The position numbers and the translations under genes are program-made. From Streptomyces laurentii (GTDB taxonomy: Bacteria > Actinomycetota > Actinomycetes > Streptomycetales > Streptomycetaceae): a stretch of DNA of 64,000 bases. The notes beneath the pieces were generated by a model. The model did not search any database, was not told the origin of the DNA, and was given only the letters and a program-made list of their open reading frames with translations. Every line of letters starts with the position of its first letter. Position 1 is the stretch's first letter. Positions 14,235-23,398 of this stretch are shown here, piece by piece. The DNA is taken from positions 5,769,501 to 5,833,500 of the forward strand of contig AP017424.1 in the NCBI GenBank assembly GCA_002355495.1. Reading direction: 5' to 3'.

Positions 14235-16517
14235 ATGGACGCCCCGCGGCCGAGGGTCGGGCCGGGGGTCTGGCGATTCCGTTACGTGCGGCCGGAGCCC
14301 GACGGCCCCGAGCGGCTGGCGCCCATCACCGTCGCCGGCATGCTGATCCCGCTCGCGGTCGCTCTGCTTCTCTGGGCCGCGTGGCGTCGCGAGGTCTTCC
14401 CGTACAAGATCGAGATGCTGTGGCTGCTGACCCCCAAAGAGTGGTGGTATCCGGGCACCACCGCCCCCGTGGACTGGCACGGCTCCGCGGCGCGCTCGCT
14501 GTTCGACAGTGCCTTTCTCGTCGGAATCGTCTGCGCGGCAGGCTTCCTCGGCTCCTGGGGCAAGATCAGCCGTCACTACCTCGGCCGGTACAACCCCACG
14601 GTCCGGGCCCTCCTCGCGGGAGCCATGGCGCTGGTCGCTCTCGTCTTCGTCTGGCCCGAGGCCTTCGGTCTCGACTGGGACCCGCTGCCGCTCGCGTCCG
14701 CCGTGCTCTCCGCGGTGGCCCTGCTCACCGGCGGGTTCGAGGCGTTCTCCTCGCCCGTCCTCGTCTACACCCTGTACGCGCTGATCACGGCCCTCGTCGT
14801 CTGGCCCTTCGCCCGCGTCGGCGACTGGAAGGGCCTGTGGCGCGCCCGCCGTGCCGTGCAGAACCCGCCCGCCCCCGTCCCCACAGGCCCCGAGGCCCCG
14901 CCCTCCCAGTGGCCCGAGCTCCGGGAGGCGGGCGAGTACCGCGCCGCCGACCGGCTCGTGGCCGAGGTCGCCGGCGGGCGGATGAACGACGTCGACGTCG
15001 CGCGGGTCCGCCGGGCCTGGGACGGCACCGCCCGTGACGGTGTGGGCCGGGCCGCTCTCGTCGGCGCGCTGCTCGGCGAGGGCGGCGGCGCTGCCGCCCA
15101 CCCCTCAGGCGACCGCGACCTGCCGATCCGGGTCGCCGAGCACGACCTGTTCCTCGGCCAGGTGCGCGTCGGCCGGTACGCGGCGGCCGACCGCGCCCCC
15201 GCCGCGTACGTGGGCGCCGGACTCGCCCTCGACCCCGCGCTGCTCGGCACCTCGCTGCTCGCCGTCGGCCCGTCCGGCGCCGGCAAGACCCGCGCGCTCG
15301 TCGCGCCGGTCGTCGAATCGCTCACCCTCCAGGCGCTCACCGGCGGCTGCGCCGTCGTCGCCGTCGGCGAGGCGGGGGCGCCGCTCGGCCCGGACGCGGC
15401 GTACGACGTCGTCATCCGGCTCGGCGACCCGGCCTCCCCGCACGACCTGGACCTGTACGCCGGGGCGACCGACCCGGACGAGGCCGCCGTCCTGTTCGCC
15501 GAAGGGCTCGTCGGCGACCTGGAGGGCCTGGAGACCCGGCGCGCCGCCACCGTGCTCGCCCAGCTCATCGGCCCTTACCGGGCCGCGTACGGGCGCTTCC
15601 CCACCGTGCCGGTCCTCCGTGAACTGCTCGAAGCCGGCCCCGGCACCCTGCAGACGCTGCTCGACCTGCTCCCGCAGGACCAGGGGCAGAGCGCCACGGC
15701 CATGCGCCGCGAGCTGGAGTCCCGGATCCGGCAGACCGGCACGGCCGGGGATCCCGGCCCCGTGCTCGCCGACCGGCTCGCGACCCTCGACCGGCCCGTA
15801 TTCGCCGAGTTCTTCGGTGGGGGAGCGGACGCGGGCGACGGGCGGGGCTTCTCGCTGCGGGCCGTCGCCCGCCACCCCATCCGGGTGCGGATCAGCCTGC
15901 CCGAGGGCGCCCACGAGGAGGCGTCCCGGCTGCTCAACCGGCTCATCCTGGCCCAGTTCCAGGCCGTCACCCGGGACCGGGACCGGCAGGGTGCGGGGTC
16001 GGGCGCGGGCCGCGGGCACTTCGCCTGTCTCGTGCTCGACGACGCGGCCGGGGCGCTTACCCAGGGGACCGTACGGGCCCTGCAGAGGCTGCGCCCGCAG
16101 AACGCCGGTGTCGTGCTCGCCCTGCGGACCCTCGCCGAGGTGCCGGAGGCGCTGCGCGGGCCGCTGCTCGCGGTGGTCGGCTGCCGGATGGCCTTCTCCG
16201 GCATCCCCACCTGGGACGGCCGCGCCTTCGCCGACGCGTGGGGCACCGAACGGTTCGAGACGACCGAGGTCGCCCACCACACCGTCTTCGCCGACCAGCC
16301 GATGACCCGGTTCGTCCACTTCCTGCGCAAGAAGGTGACGGGCAAGGCGGTCACCACCGAGGCGGTCACCGTCCGCGAGGTCGAGCGCGAGCGCTGGTCG
16401 GCGTCCGACCTGGCGCACGCCGTCCCGCCCGGCCACGCCGTCCTGTCGCTCACCGACGTACGGGGCGAGCACACCCCGCCGCTCCTCGTCGACCTGCGCC
16501 CGGCCGGCCGGGGCTGA
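14235..16517 (+). CDS. Membrane-anchored VirD4/TraD-like ATP-binding protein
   Basis: 760 residues from ATG 14235, which lacks a Shine-Dalgarno; the true start may be upstream (see 13975). About five transmembrane segments cluster at 31-192. A linker follows, then a P-loop domain with Walker A GPSGAGKT (345-352) and Walker B FACLVLDDAAG (about D601). A segment ARHPIRVRISLPEGAHEEASRLLNRLILAQF resembles the TraG/VirD4 coupling-protein fold, in which membrane-anchored hexamers pump DNA or protein. There is no conjugation gene, relaxase or FtsK gamma domain nearby, so a role in conjugation is not supported. Similar orphan type-IV-like ATPases are widespread in Streptomyces chromosomes. Function unknown. 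Confidence 0.7.
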   Translation: MDAPRPRVGPGVWRFRYVRPEPDGPERLAPITVAGMLIPLAVALLLWAAWRREVFPYKIEMLWLLTPKEWWYPGTTAPVDWHGSAARSLFDSAFLVGIVCAAGFLGSWGKISRHYLGRYNPTVRALLAGAMALVALVFVWPEAFGLDWDPLPLASAVLSAVALLTGGFEAFSSPVLVYTLYALITALVVWPFARVGDWKGLWRARRAVQNPPAPVPTGPEAPPSQWPELREAGEYRAADRLVAEVAGGRMNDVDVARVRRAWDGTARDGVGRAALVGALLGEGGGAAAHPSGDRDLPIRVAEHDLFLGQVRVGRYAAADRAPAAYVGAGLALDPALLGTSLLAVGPSGAGKTRALVAPVVESLTLQALTGGCAVVAVGEAGAPLGPDAAYDVVIRLGDPASPHDLDLYAGATDPDEAAVLFAEGLVGDLEGLETRRAATVLAQLIGPYRAAYGRFPTVPVLRELLEAGPGTLQTLLDLLPQDQGQSATAMRRELESRIRQTGTAGDPGPVLADRLATLDRPVFAEFFGGGADAGDGRGFSLRAVARHPIRVRISLPEGAHEEASRLLNRLILAQFQAVTRDRDRQGAGSGAGRGHFACLVLDDAAGALTQGTVRALQRLRPQNAGVVLALRTLAEVPEALRGPLLAVVGCRMAFSGIPTWDGRAFADAWGTERFETTEVAHHTVFADQPMTRFVHFLRKKVTGKAVTTEAVTVREVERERWSASDLAHAVPPGHAVLSLTDVRGEHTPPLLVDLRPAGRG

Positions 16518-16695
16518 GCGAACCGAACCCGCCCGCCCCGAACCCGTTCGCTCCCCACCCCACCGCCCGATCCCGGCCGACCTGCGACGATGCGCGCGAG
16601 ACCGGCGCGGGCTGGCACAATCGAGGAGGACACGCCGCCCTGGTGGACGGCGTGCCTCCGCCTCCCTCCCCGGTCCCCCGATCCGACGGTTCACG

Positions 16696-18300
16696 ATGCC
16701 GCCCACCCTCGCCTCGCTTGTCCAGCACCCGGCGCTCAAACTCACCGTCCGCGCCGGTGAGGACCGCCTCGACGTCCCCGTGCGCTGGGCGCACGTCAGC
16801 GAGCTCGCCGACCCCGTCCCGTACATGGAGGGCGGCGAGCTGCTGCTCACCACCGCGCTCACCCTCGACGCCGAGGACCCCGAGGCGATGCGGCGGTACG
16901 TGCGGCGGCTGCGCGGCGCCGGGGTCGTCGGCCTCGGCTTCGCGGTCGGCGTCACCTACGAGGACATCCCGGCGGCGCTGGTCGACGCGGCCCGTGAGGA
17001 GCATCTGCCGCTGCTGGCGGTGCCCCGGCCGACCCCGTTCCTCGCCATCAGCAAGGCCGTTTCGGCGGCCATCGCCGCCGAGCAGTACCACTCCGTCACG
17101 GCCGGCTTCGAGGTGCAGCGCGAGCTGACCCGGGCCGCGCTCGCCGAGGGGCCGGACGCCGTCGTCGCCCGGCTCGCCGCGCACCTCGACGGCTGGGTCG
17201 CGCTGTACGACACCTCCGGCTCCGTCCTCGCCGTCGCGCCCGAGTGGGCCGCGCGCCGGGCGGCCCGGCTCGCCCCCGACGTCGAGCGGTTCCGCGAGCG
17301 GTCGGCGCCCGCCAGCACCGTGGTCGGCGGGACCGAGGACGAGGACCGGGTGGAGCTGCAGTCGCTGGGCACCGGACGCCGGGTGCGCGGGGCGCTCGCG
17401 GTCGGTACGGGCGCGCCGCTGGGCACCGCCGAGCGGTACGCGGTGCACTCCGCCATCGCCCTGCTGACGCTCACGACGGAGCGCTCCCGTTCGCTCCGGG
17501 CCGCCGAACACCGGCTGGGCGCGGCCGTCCTGCGGATGCTGCTCGCCGGGCAGACCGACCACGCGAAGGCCGTGGCCGGGGATCTGTACGGCGGGCTGCT
17601 CGACGCGCCGTTCCGGCTGCTCATCGCCGAACCGGCCGCGCCGGCGGACGGGCCGGGGACGGCCGGCGAGTTCGGCGAGACGCCGCTCGACGAGCTCGGC
17701 GAGGCCCTGGAGTCGGCGGCCGCCCGGGCCGGCGAGTCGGTCCTGGCCGTGGTGACCGAGCCCGATCCGGGGGGACCGGCGGCCGCCGGCCGCCTCGTGG
17801 TCCTCGCCGGTGCCGGGGGAGCGGTGGTCACGGCCTGCGAGCGGTACGCCGGACGCAAGGCGGAGGACACCGGCCTCGTCGCCGGCCTGTCCGCCCCGGC
17901 CGGTTCCCTCGCCGCGGCCGCCGCCTTCAAGCAGGCCGAACAGGCCCTGTCGGTGGCCCGGCGGCGCGGCCGGACGCTCGTCGAACACGAGGACGTCGCG
18001 GCGGGATCGGTGCTGCCGCTGCTGGCCGACGACGCCGTCCGCGCGTTCGCCGACGGCCTGCTGCGCGCGCTGTACGTCCACGACGCCACCGGCCGCGGCG
18101 ATCTCGTCGCCTCGCTGCGCGCCTGGCTCTCCCGGCACGGCCAGTGGGACGCGGCGGCCGCCGATCTCGGCGTCCACCGGCACACCCTGCGCTACCGGAT
18201 GCGGCGCGTGGAGGAGATCCTCGGCCGCTCGCTCGACGACCCGGACGTACGGATGGAGCTGTGGCTGGCCCTCAAGGCCACCGAGGACGGTCGCGCGTAG
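16696..18300 (+). CDS. PucR-family transcriptional regulator
   Basis: 534 residues. The N-terminal PucR sensory domain includes VRWAHVSELADPVPYMEGGELLLTT (discontinuous match over residues 28-52). A central GGDEF-like/CdaR-type region follows. The C-terminal HTH_30 domain contains AAADLGVHRHTLRYRMRRVE (about 491-510). PucR-type regulators in actinobacteria often activate purine, amino-acid or GABA genes. Its position between gabT and an aldehyde dehydrogenase suggests it controls them. No clear Shine-Dalgarno precedes ATG 16696. The 178-bp upstream gap holds a 7-bp inverted repeat (16631-16637/16648-16654). Confidence 0.88.
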   Translation: MPPTLASLVQHPALKLTVRAGEDRLDVPVRWAHVSELADPVPYMEGGELLLTTALTLDAEDPEAMRRYVRRLRGAGVVGLGFAVGVTYEDIPAALVDAAREEHLPLLAVPRPTPFLAISKAVSAAIAAEQYHSVTAGFEVQRELTRAALAEGPDAVVARLAAHLDGWVALYDTSGSVLAVAPEWAARRAARLAPDVERFRERSAPASTVVGGTEDEDRVELQSLGTGRRVRGALAVGTGAPLGTAERYAVHSAIALLTLTTERSRSLRAAEHRLGAAVLRMLLAGQTDHAKAVAGDLYGGLLDAPFRLLIAEPAAPADGPGTAGEFGETPLDELGEALESAAARAGESVLAVVTEPDPGGPAAAGRLVVLAGAGGAVVTACERYAGRKAEDTGLVAGLSAPAGSLAAAAAFKQAEQALSVARRRGRTLVEHEDVAAGSVLPLLADDAVRAFADGLLRALYVHDATGRGDLVASLRAWLSRHGQWDAAAADLGVHRHTLRYRMRRVEEILGRSLDDPDVRMELWLALKATEDGRA

Positions 18301-18367
18301 CGGTTTCCTGCCCGATCCCGGGCAAAATTACTGGTCAGGCGGCATCTCGCTGCTTACTCTCCTGGGC

Positions 18368-19408
18368 ATGACAAGCCCTGCCGCCGACCCCGCAGCCTCG
18401 GCGTCCGCCTCCACCCCCGCCGCTGCCTCCCCCTCCCCGTCCCTCTCCCCGTCCCCCTCCTCTTCCACCGGTTCCGGCCTCCCCGCGGAGCCCTCGTCCC
18501 CGCCCGCCCCGGGGTCCGGCCGCCGGATACCCGCCGCCGTCTGGGTGGCGCTCGGCATCGTGTACGTGGTGTGGGGATCCACGTACCTCGGGATCCGTGT
18601 CGTCGTCGAGACCCTGCCCCCGTTCCTGTCCGCCGGGGCGCGGTTCGTCGCCGCGGGCGTGATCCTGGCCGGGATCATCGCCTGGCGGCAGGGGCCCGCC
18701 GCGCTGAAGGTGAGCCCGCGTCAGCTGGCCTCGGCGGCCGTCGTCGGCCTGATGCTGCTCCTCGGCGGCAACGGGCTCATCGTGCTCGCCGAGACCTCCA
18801 TCCCCTCCGGTCTCGCCGCGCTGCTCGTCGCCGTCGTGCCCGCCTGGGTCGTCGTCCTCAAGGCGCTCACCGGGGACCGGCCCACGCTCGGCGGCGCCGC
18901 GGGTGTCCTGCTCGGCCTCGCCGGTCTGGCGGTGCTCGCCCTGCCCAGCCTCAGCGGCGAGGTGCACGCCGGCGGGCTCGCCCTGGTGATCGCGGGCACC
19001 CTGCTCTGGTCGCTCGGCTCGTTCGCGTCGTCCCGGATCCCGATGCCCGCGAACCCCTTCACCGCCAGCGCGTACGAGATGCTGGCCGGCGGCCTCGCGG
19101 GCCTCGGCGTCGGCCTGGCGCGCGGCGAGCAGCACGGCCTGGACCTGGCGGCCGTCTCCGCCCGCTCCTGGACGGGCCTCGCCTACCTCGTCGTCTTCGG
19201 CTCGCTGATCGCCTTCACCGCGTACGCCTGGCTGCTCCAGACCGCGCCGCTCTCGCTCGTCGCGACATACGCCTACGTCAACCCCATCGTCGCCGTCACC
19301 CTCGGCGCCCTCCTCCTCGACGAGGCCCTGACCTGGCCGATCGTCCTCGGCGGTTTGATCGTCGTGGCCGGGGTGTGTCTCATCGTCTCGACGGAACGAC
19401 GGCGCTGA
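18368..19408 (+). CDS. EamA/DMT-family transporter
   Basis: 346 residues. A Ser/Pro/Ala-rich cytosolic tail of about 55 residues precedes ten predicted transmembrane segments in two EamA halves. The characteristic ALGIVYVVWGSTYLGIR opens the first half. The second half ends with TYAYVNPIVAVTLGALLLDEALT, the conserved family motif. It exports metabolites such as amino acids or their derivatives; the substrate is unknown. The start is ATG 18368 with little room for a leader: a TACTCT hexamer lies 8 bases upstream, so a very short leader is possible. Confidence 0.85.
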   Translation: MTSPAADPAASASASTPAAASPSPSLSPSPSSSTGSGLPAEPSSPPAPGSGRRIPAAVWVALGIVYVVWGSTYLGIRVVVETLPPFLSAGARFVAAGVILAGIIAWRQGPAALKVSPRQLASAAVVGLMLLLGGNGLIVLAETSIPSGLAALLVAVVPAWVVVLKALTGDRPTLGGAAGVLLGLAGLAVLALPSLSGEVHAGGLALVIAGTLLWSLGSFASSRIPMPANPFTASAYEMLAGGLAGLGVGLARGEQHGLDLAAVSARSWTGLAYLVVFGSLIAFTAYAWLLQTAPLSLVATYAYVNPIVAVTLGALLLDEALTWPIVLGGLIVVAGVCLIVSTERRR

Positions 19409-19637
19409 CCTCGCCGACCGGCGCCGACCGTCGCTGTTTCCCGGACCTGCACACGGGCGGGGCCCGCCCCACGGCCCTGTCACCGCAGTCCTTCTTCCCG
19501 CCAAAGCGGCCAGTATCCCCGTCCTCACCACTCCACACCGGACAAGCGACCGTGAGCCCGGTTCGCCCTAACGTGTCACGAGAGCGTGAGATCACCTCGA
19601 ACCAACCACCCACCCCAACGGAAAGGGCCGGGACGCG

Positions 19638-21083
19638 ATGACGACCACCCACGGCTTCTGGATCGCCGGCCGCGAGGCCACCGGCGAGACGACCTTCGAC
19701 GTCACGAACTCGTACGACGGACGTCTGGTCGGCACCGTCTCCGTGCCCACCGAGGCCCAGGTCGAGGAGGCCGTCGCCGCCGCGCACGCCGTCGTCGACG
19801 AGTTCGCCGCCACCCCGGCGCACGTCCGCTCCGCCGCCCTCGACCACGTCGCCAAGCGGCTGGCCGAGCGCACCGAGGAGCTGGCCCAGCTGATCTCCGC
19901 CGAGAACGGCAAGCCGATCAAGTGGGCGCGCGGCGAGATCGGCCGTGCCGTGTCCGTGTTCCGCTTCGCCTCCGAGGAGGCCCGCCGCTGGAACGGCGGC
20001 GAGGTCCAGCGCCTCGACACCGAGGCCGGCGGCGTCGGCCGGCTCGCGCTCGTCCGCCGTATCCCCAAGGGTGTCGTGCTCGGCATCGCGCCGTTCAACT
20101 TCCCGCTGAACCTCGCCGCGCACAAGGTCGCCCCGGCCATCGCCGTCGGCGCCCCGATCATCCTCAAGCCGGCCCCGGCCACCCCGATCTCCTCCCTGAT
20201 CCTGGGCGAGATCCTGGCCGAGACGAACCTGCCGACGGGTTCCTGGTCGATCCTCCCGGTCCCGAACGACCGCATGCCCGCCCTCGTCCAGGACGAGCGC
20301 CTGCCGGTCATCTCCTTCACGGGCTCGGACAAGGTCGGCTACGCCATCCAGCAGTCCGTGCCGCACAAGCACTGCACCCTGGAGCTCGGCGGCAACGCCG
20401 CCGCCGTCGTACTGCCCGACTGGTCCTCCGAGGCCGACCTCGACTGGGCCGCCGGCCGCATGGCGATGTTCTCCAACTACCAGGGCGGCCAGTCCTGCAT
20501 CTCCGTGCAGCGCGTGATCGTGGACGGCTCCGTCTACGACCGTCTGCTGCCGAAGATCGTCGCCGCCGTCGAGGCGCAGGTCACCGGCGACCCGGCGGAC
20601 GACGCCACGGACGTCGGCCCGCTCGTCGACGAGGCCGCCGCGCAGCGCGTCGAGTCCTGGGTGGACGAGGCCGTCGCGGCCGGCGCCACGCTGCTCACGG
20701 GCGGCAAGCGGGACGGCGCGACGTACGCCCCGACCGTCCTCACCGACCTCCCGGCCGACGTCACCCTGGCCCGCTGCGAGGTCTTCGGCCCGGTCCTGAC
20801 CGTCACCAAGGTCGACGGCGAGGCCGAGGCGTTCGCCATGGTCAACGACTCCGACTTCGGCCTCCAGGCCGGTGTCTTCACGCACGACCTGCAGGCCGCC
20901 TTCCGCGCCCACCGCATCCTCGAGGTCGGCGGCGTGATCATCGGCGACGTCCCGTCGTACCGTGCCGACCAGATGCCGTACGGCGGTGCCAAGCGCTCCG
21001 GCGTCGGCCGTGAGGGCGTCCGCTACGCGATGGACGACTACACCTACGAGCGTTCCCTGGTCATGACGGGCCTCGCCCTCTGA
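19638..21083 (+). CDS. NAD(P)-dependent aldehyde dehydrogenase
   Basis: Complete aldehyde dehydrogenase, 481 residues. Visible motifs are GIAPFNFPLNL (cofactor entry), LKPAPATP with the NADP-binding Lys177, FTGSDKVGY, the catalytic base E249 in LELGG, the nucleophile C287 in GGQSC, and EVFGPV. GGAAAGGG precedes the ATG. Its location after gabT, a PucR regulator and a transporter suggests oxidation of succinate semialdehyde, or another aldehyde, to the acid. It has diverged strongly from the enzyme at the left edge, so the two probably use different substrates. The 229-bp gap before it shows no other gene. Confidence 0.88.
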   Translation: MTTTHGFWIAGREATGETTFDVTNSYDGRLVGTVSVPTEAQVEEAVAAAHAVVDEFAATPAHVRSAALDHVAKRLAERTEELAQLISAENGKPIKWARGEIGRAVSVFRFASEEARRWNGGEVQRLDTEAGGVGRLALVRRIPKGVVLGIAPFNFPLNLAAHKVAPAIAVGAPIILKPAPATPISSLILGEILAETNLPTGSWSILPVPNDRMPALVQDERLPVISFTGSDKVGYAIQQSVPHKHCTLELGGNAAAVVLPDWSSEADLDWAAGRMAMFSNYQGGQSCISVQRVIVDGSVYDRLLPKIVAAVEAQVTGDPADDATDVGPLVDEAAAQRVESWVDEAVAAGATLLTGGKRDGATYAPTVLTDLPADVTLARCEVFGPVLTVTKVDGEAEAFAMVNDSDFGLQAGVFTHDLQAAFRAHRILEVGGVIIGDVPSYRADQMPYGGAKRSGVGREGVRYAMDDYTYERSLVMTGLAL

Positions 21084-21110
21084 GACCTCGGACCGACCGA
21101 GATGATGACT

Positions 21111-21134
21111 CCCGTACGGTTTCGGCCGTACGGG
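21111..21134 (+). terminator. Hairpin after aldehyde dehydrogenase gene
   Basis: CCCGTACGG (21111-21119) pairs with CCGTACGGG (21126-21134) around a 6-nt loop, 28 bp past the stop. Confidence 0.6.
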
Positions 21135-21143
21135 TGAGGAAGA

Positions 21144-21184
21144 CCGACGGCCGGAGCCCACTGTGCGGGGGCTCCGGCCGTCGG
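21144..21184 (+). terminator. Strong 16-bp hairpin, second terminator
   Basis: CCGACGGCCGGAGCCC (21144-21159) pairs perfectly with 21169-21184 around a 9-nt loop. There is no T tract. With the stem at 21111 it makes a double terminator. The rest of the 302-bp gap (21185-21385) is C-rich, with repeated GCCCGGACCC-like words and no gene. Confidence 0.65.
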
Positions 21185-21385
21185 CCGTACGCCGGGAACG
21201 GCCGTGCCACGCGCCCGGACCCCCGGGCCCGGACCCGCGCGCCCGGACCCCCGCTCCCTCCCCGCGCGACGACTCCCCACGCGACAACTCCCCGCCACCC
21301 CGCTTTCCCGAAGCGGAGATTTCGGGTACGACGGACAGGGAGCCACCAGGCTCCACGCCCCGACGAGCGGCGAGGTGAGCCCCTC

Positions 21386-23314
21386 ATGTCCGCACCCACC
21401 CAGCGGTCGCCCAAGGTCACCGAACGCGAGGCCCGGCAGGTCGCCGAGGCGGCCCGCCAGCAGGACTGGCACAAGCCGAGCTTCGCCAAGGAACTCTTCC
21501 TCGGCCGGTTCCGCCTCGACCTCATCCACCCCCACCCGCTGCCCGCCGACGAGGACGTCCGGCGCGGCGAGGCGTTCCTCGCCAAGCTGCGCGCCTTCTG
21601 CGAGAGCGGCGTCGACGCCGCCCGTATCGAACGCGAGGCGCGGATCCCCGACGAGACGATCAACGGCCTGCGCGCGCTCGGCGCCTTCGGGATGAAGATC
21701 GACCCGAAGTACGGCGGCCTCGGCCTCACCCAGCTGTACTACAACCGGGCCCTCGCCCTGGTCGGCTCGGTCAGTCCGGCGGTCGGCGCGCTGCTCTCCG
21801 CGCATCAGTCGATCGGCGTACCGCAGCCGCTGAAACTGTTCGGCAGCCAGGAACAGAAGGACGCGTTCCTGCCGCGCCTGGCGCGCGGCGCGATCTCCGC
21901 GTTCCTGCTCACCGAGCCCGATGTCGGCTCGGACCCGGCCCGGCTGGCGACGACCGCCGTCCCCGACGGCGACGACGCGTACGTCCTCGACGGCGTGAAG
22001 CTGTGGACCACCAACGGCGTCATCGCCGAACTCCTCGTCGTCATGGCCCGCGTCCCCGCCTCCGAGGGCCACCGCGGTGGCATCACCGCGTTCGTCGTCG
22101 AGGCCGGCTCGCCCGGCATCACCGTCGAGCAGCGCAACGCCTTCATGGGTCTGCGCGGTCTGGAGAACGGCGTCACCCGCTTCCACCGGGTCCGCGTCCC
22201 CGCCGCGCACCGCATCGGTCCCGAGGGCTCCGGCCTCAAGATCGCGCTGACCACGCTCAACACCGGCCGGCTGTCGCTGCCCGCCGCCTGCGCGGGCGCC
22301 GGGAAGTGGTGTCTGAAGATCGCCCGCGAGTGGGCGGCGGAACGCGAGCAGTGGGGCAAGCCGGTCGCCCGCCACGAGGCCGTCGGCACCAAGATCTCCT
22401 TCATCGCCGCCACCGCCTTCGCCCTCGAAGCCGTGGTCGACCTCGCCTCCCAGATGGCCGACGAGGACCGCAACGACATCCGGATCGAGGCGGCGCTCGC
22501 CAAGCTGTACGGCTCCGAGATGGCCTGGCGCATCGCCGACGAGCTGGTCCAGATCCGGGGCGGCCGCGGCTACGAGACCGCCGAGTCGCTCGCCGCTCGC
22601 GGCGAACGCGCGGTCCCCGCCGAACAGCTCCTGCGCGACCTGCGCATCAACCGGATCTTCGAGGGCTCGACGGAGATCATGCACCTGCTGATCGCCCGCG
22701 AGGCCGTCGACGCCCACCTCGCCGTCGCGGGCGACATCATCGACCCCGACAAGGACCTCGCCGAGAAGGCGAGGGCGGGCGTCAAGGCCGGCGGCTTCTA
22801 CGCCCGCTGGCTGCCGAAGCTCGTCGCCGGGCAGGGGCAGATCCCGGGCGCGTACGGGGAGTTCGGCGACCTCGCGACCCATCTGCGGTACGTCGAGCGC
22901 ACCTCCCGCAAACTCGCCCGCGCCACCTTCTACGCGATGTCCCGCTGGCAGGGCCGGATGGAACTCAAGCAGGCCTTCCTCGGCCGGATCGTCGACATCG
23001 GCGCCGAACTCTTCGCGATGAGCGCGGTCTGCGTCCGGGCCGAACTGCTGCGCGCCACCGGTGACCACGGGCGCCCGGCGCACCAGCTCGCCGACGTCTT
23101 CTGCCGCCAGGCCAGGCTCCGTACCGACGAACTCTTCGGACGGCTGTGGGCCAACACCGACGACCTGGACCGCAAGGTCGTCGACGGCGTCCTGGCCGGC
23201 ACGTACACCTGGCTGGAGGAGGGCGTCCTCGACCCCAGCGGCGAGGGCCCGTGGATCGCCGACACCACCCCCGGCCCGTCGACCCGGCCGGACGTCCACC
23301 GCACCATCGACTGA
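21386..23314 (+). CDS. Acyl-CoA dehydrogenase
   Basis: 642 residues, longer than the usual 380-residue family because of a C-terminal extension like that of very-long-chain/ETF-linked types. The FAD and substrate motifs are AFLLTEPDVGSDPARL (about 172-187) and LWTTNGVIAELLVVMA. The end of the core carries RIFEGSTEIMH, and QIRGGRGYE precedes it. The reaction is alpha,beta-dehydrogenation of an acyl-CoA with electrons passed to ETF. GAGGTGA precedes the ATG at 21386. It is monocistronic between hairpins on both sides. The acyl chain length is not deducible. Confidence 0.9.
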   Translation: MSAPTQRSPKVTEREARQVAEAARQQDWHKPSFAKELFLGRFRLDLIHPHPLPADEDVRRGEAFLAKLRAFCESGVDAARIEREARIPDETINGLRALGAFGMKIDPKYGGLGLTQLYYNRALALVGSVSPAVGALLSAHQSIGVPQPLKLFGSQEQKDAFLPRLARGAISAFLLTEPDVGSDPARLATTAVPDGDDAYVLDGVKLWTTNGVIAELLVVMARVPASEGHRGGITAFVVEAGSPGITVEQRNAFMGLRGLENGVTRFHRVRVPAAHRIGPEGSGLKIALTTLNTGRLSLPAACAGAGKWCLKIAREWAAEREQWGKPVARHEAVGTKISFIAATAFALEAVVDLASQMADEDRNDIRIEAALAKLYGSEMAWRIADELVQIRGGRGYETAESLAARGERAVPAEQLLRDLRINRIFEGSTEIMHLLIAREAVDAHLAVAGDIIDPDKDLAEKARAGVKAGGFYARWLPKLVAGQGQIPGAYGEFGDLATHLRYVERTSRKLARATFYAMSRWQGRMELKQAFLGRIVDIGAELFAMSAVCVRAELLRATGDHGRPAHQLADVFCRQARLRTDELFGRLWANTDDLDRKVVDGVLAGTYTWLEEGVLDPSGEGPWIADTTPGPSTRPDVHRTID

Positions 23315-23334
23315 CGAGGCGCGCGTACGTACGA

Positions 23335-23365
23335 GGGGTCCCGTCCACGGTCCGGACGGGACCCC
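23335..23365 (+). terminator. 12-bp hairpin after acyl-CoA dehydrogenase
   Basis: GGGGTCCCGTCC (23335-23346) pairs perfectly with GGACGGGACCCC (23354-23365) around a 7-nt loop, 20 bp past the stop. Confidence 0.65.
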
Positions 23366-23398
23366 CGCCGCGCCGCCCGCCCCGGCAGGATGTCCGCC

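Noticed and set aside
14235..16517. Conjugative element remnant
   Set aside because: No relaxase, integrase, oriT or attachment site was seen; the ATPase alone is not enough.
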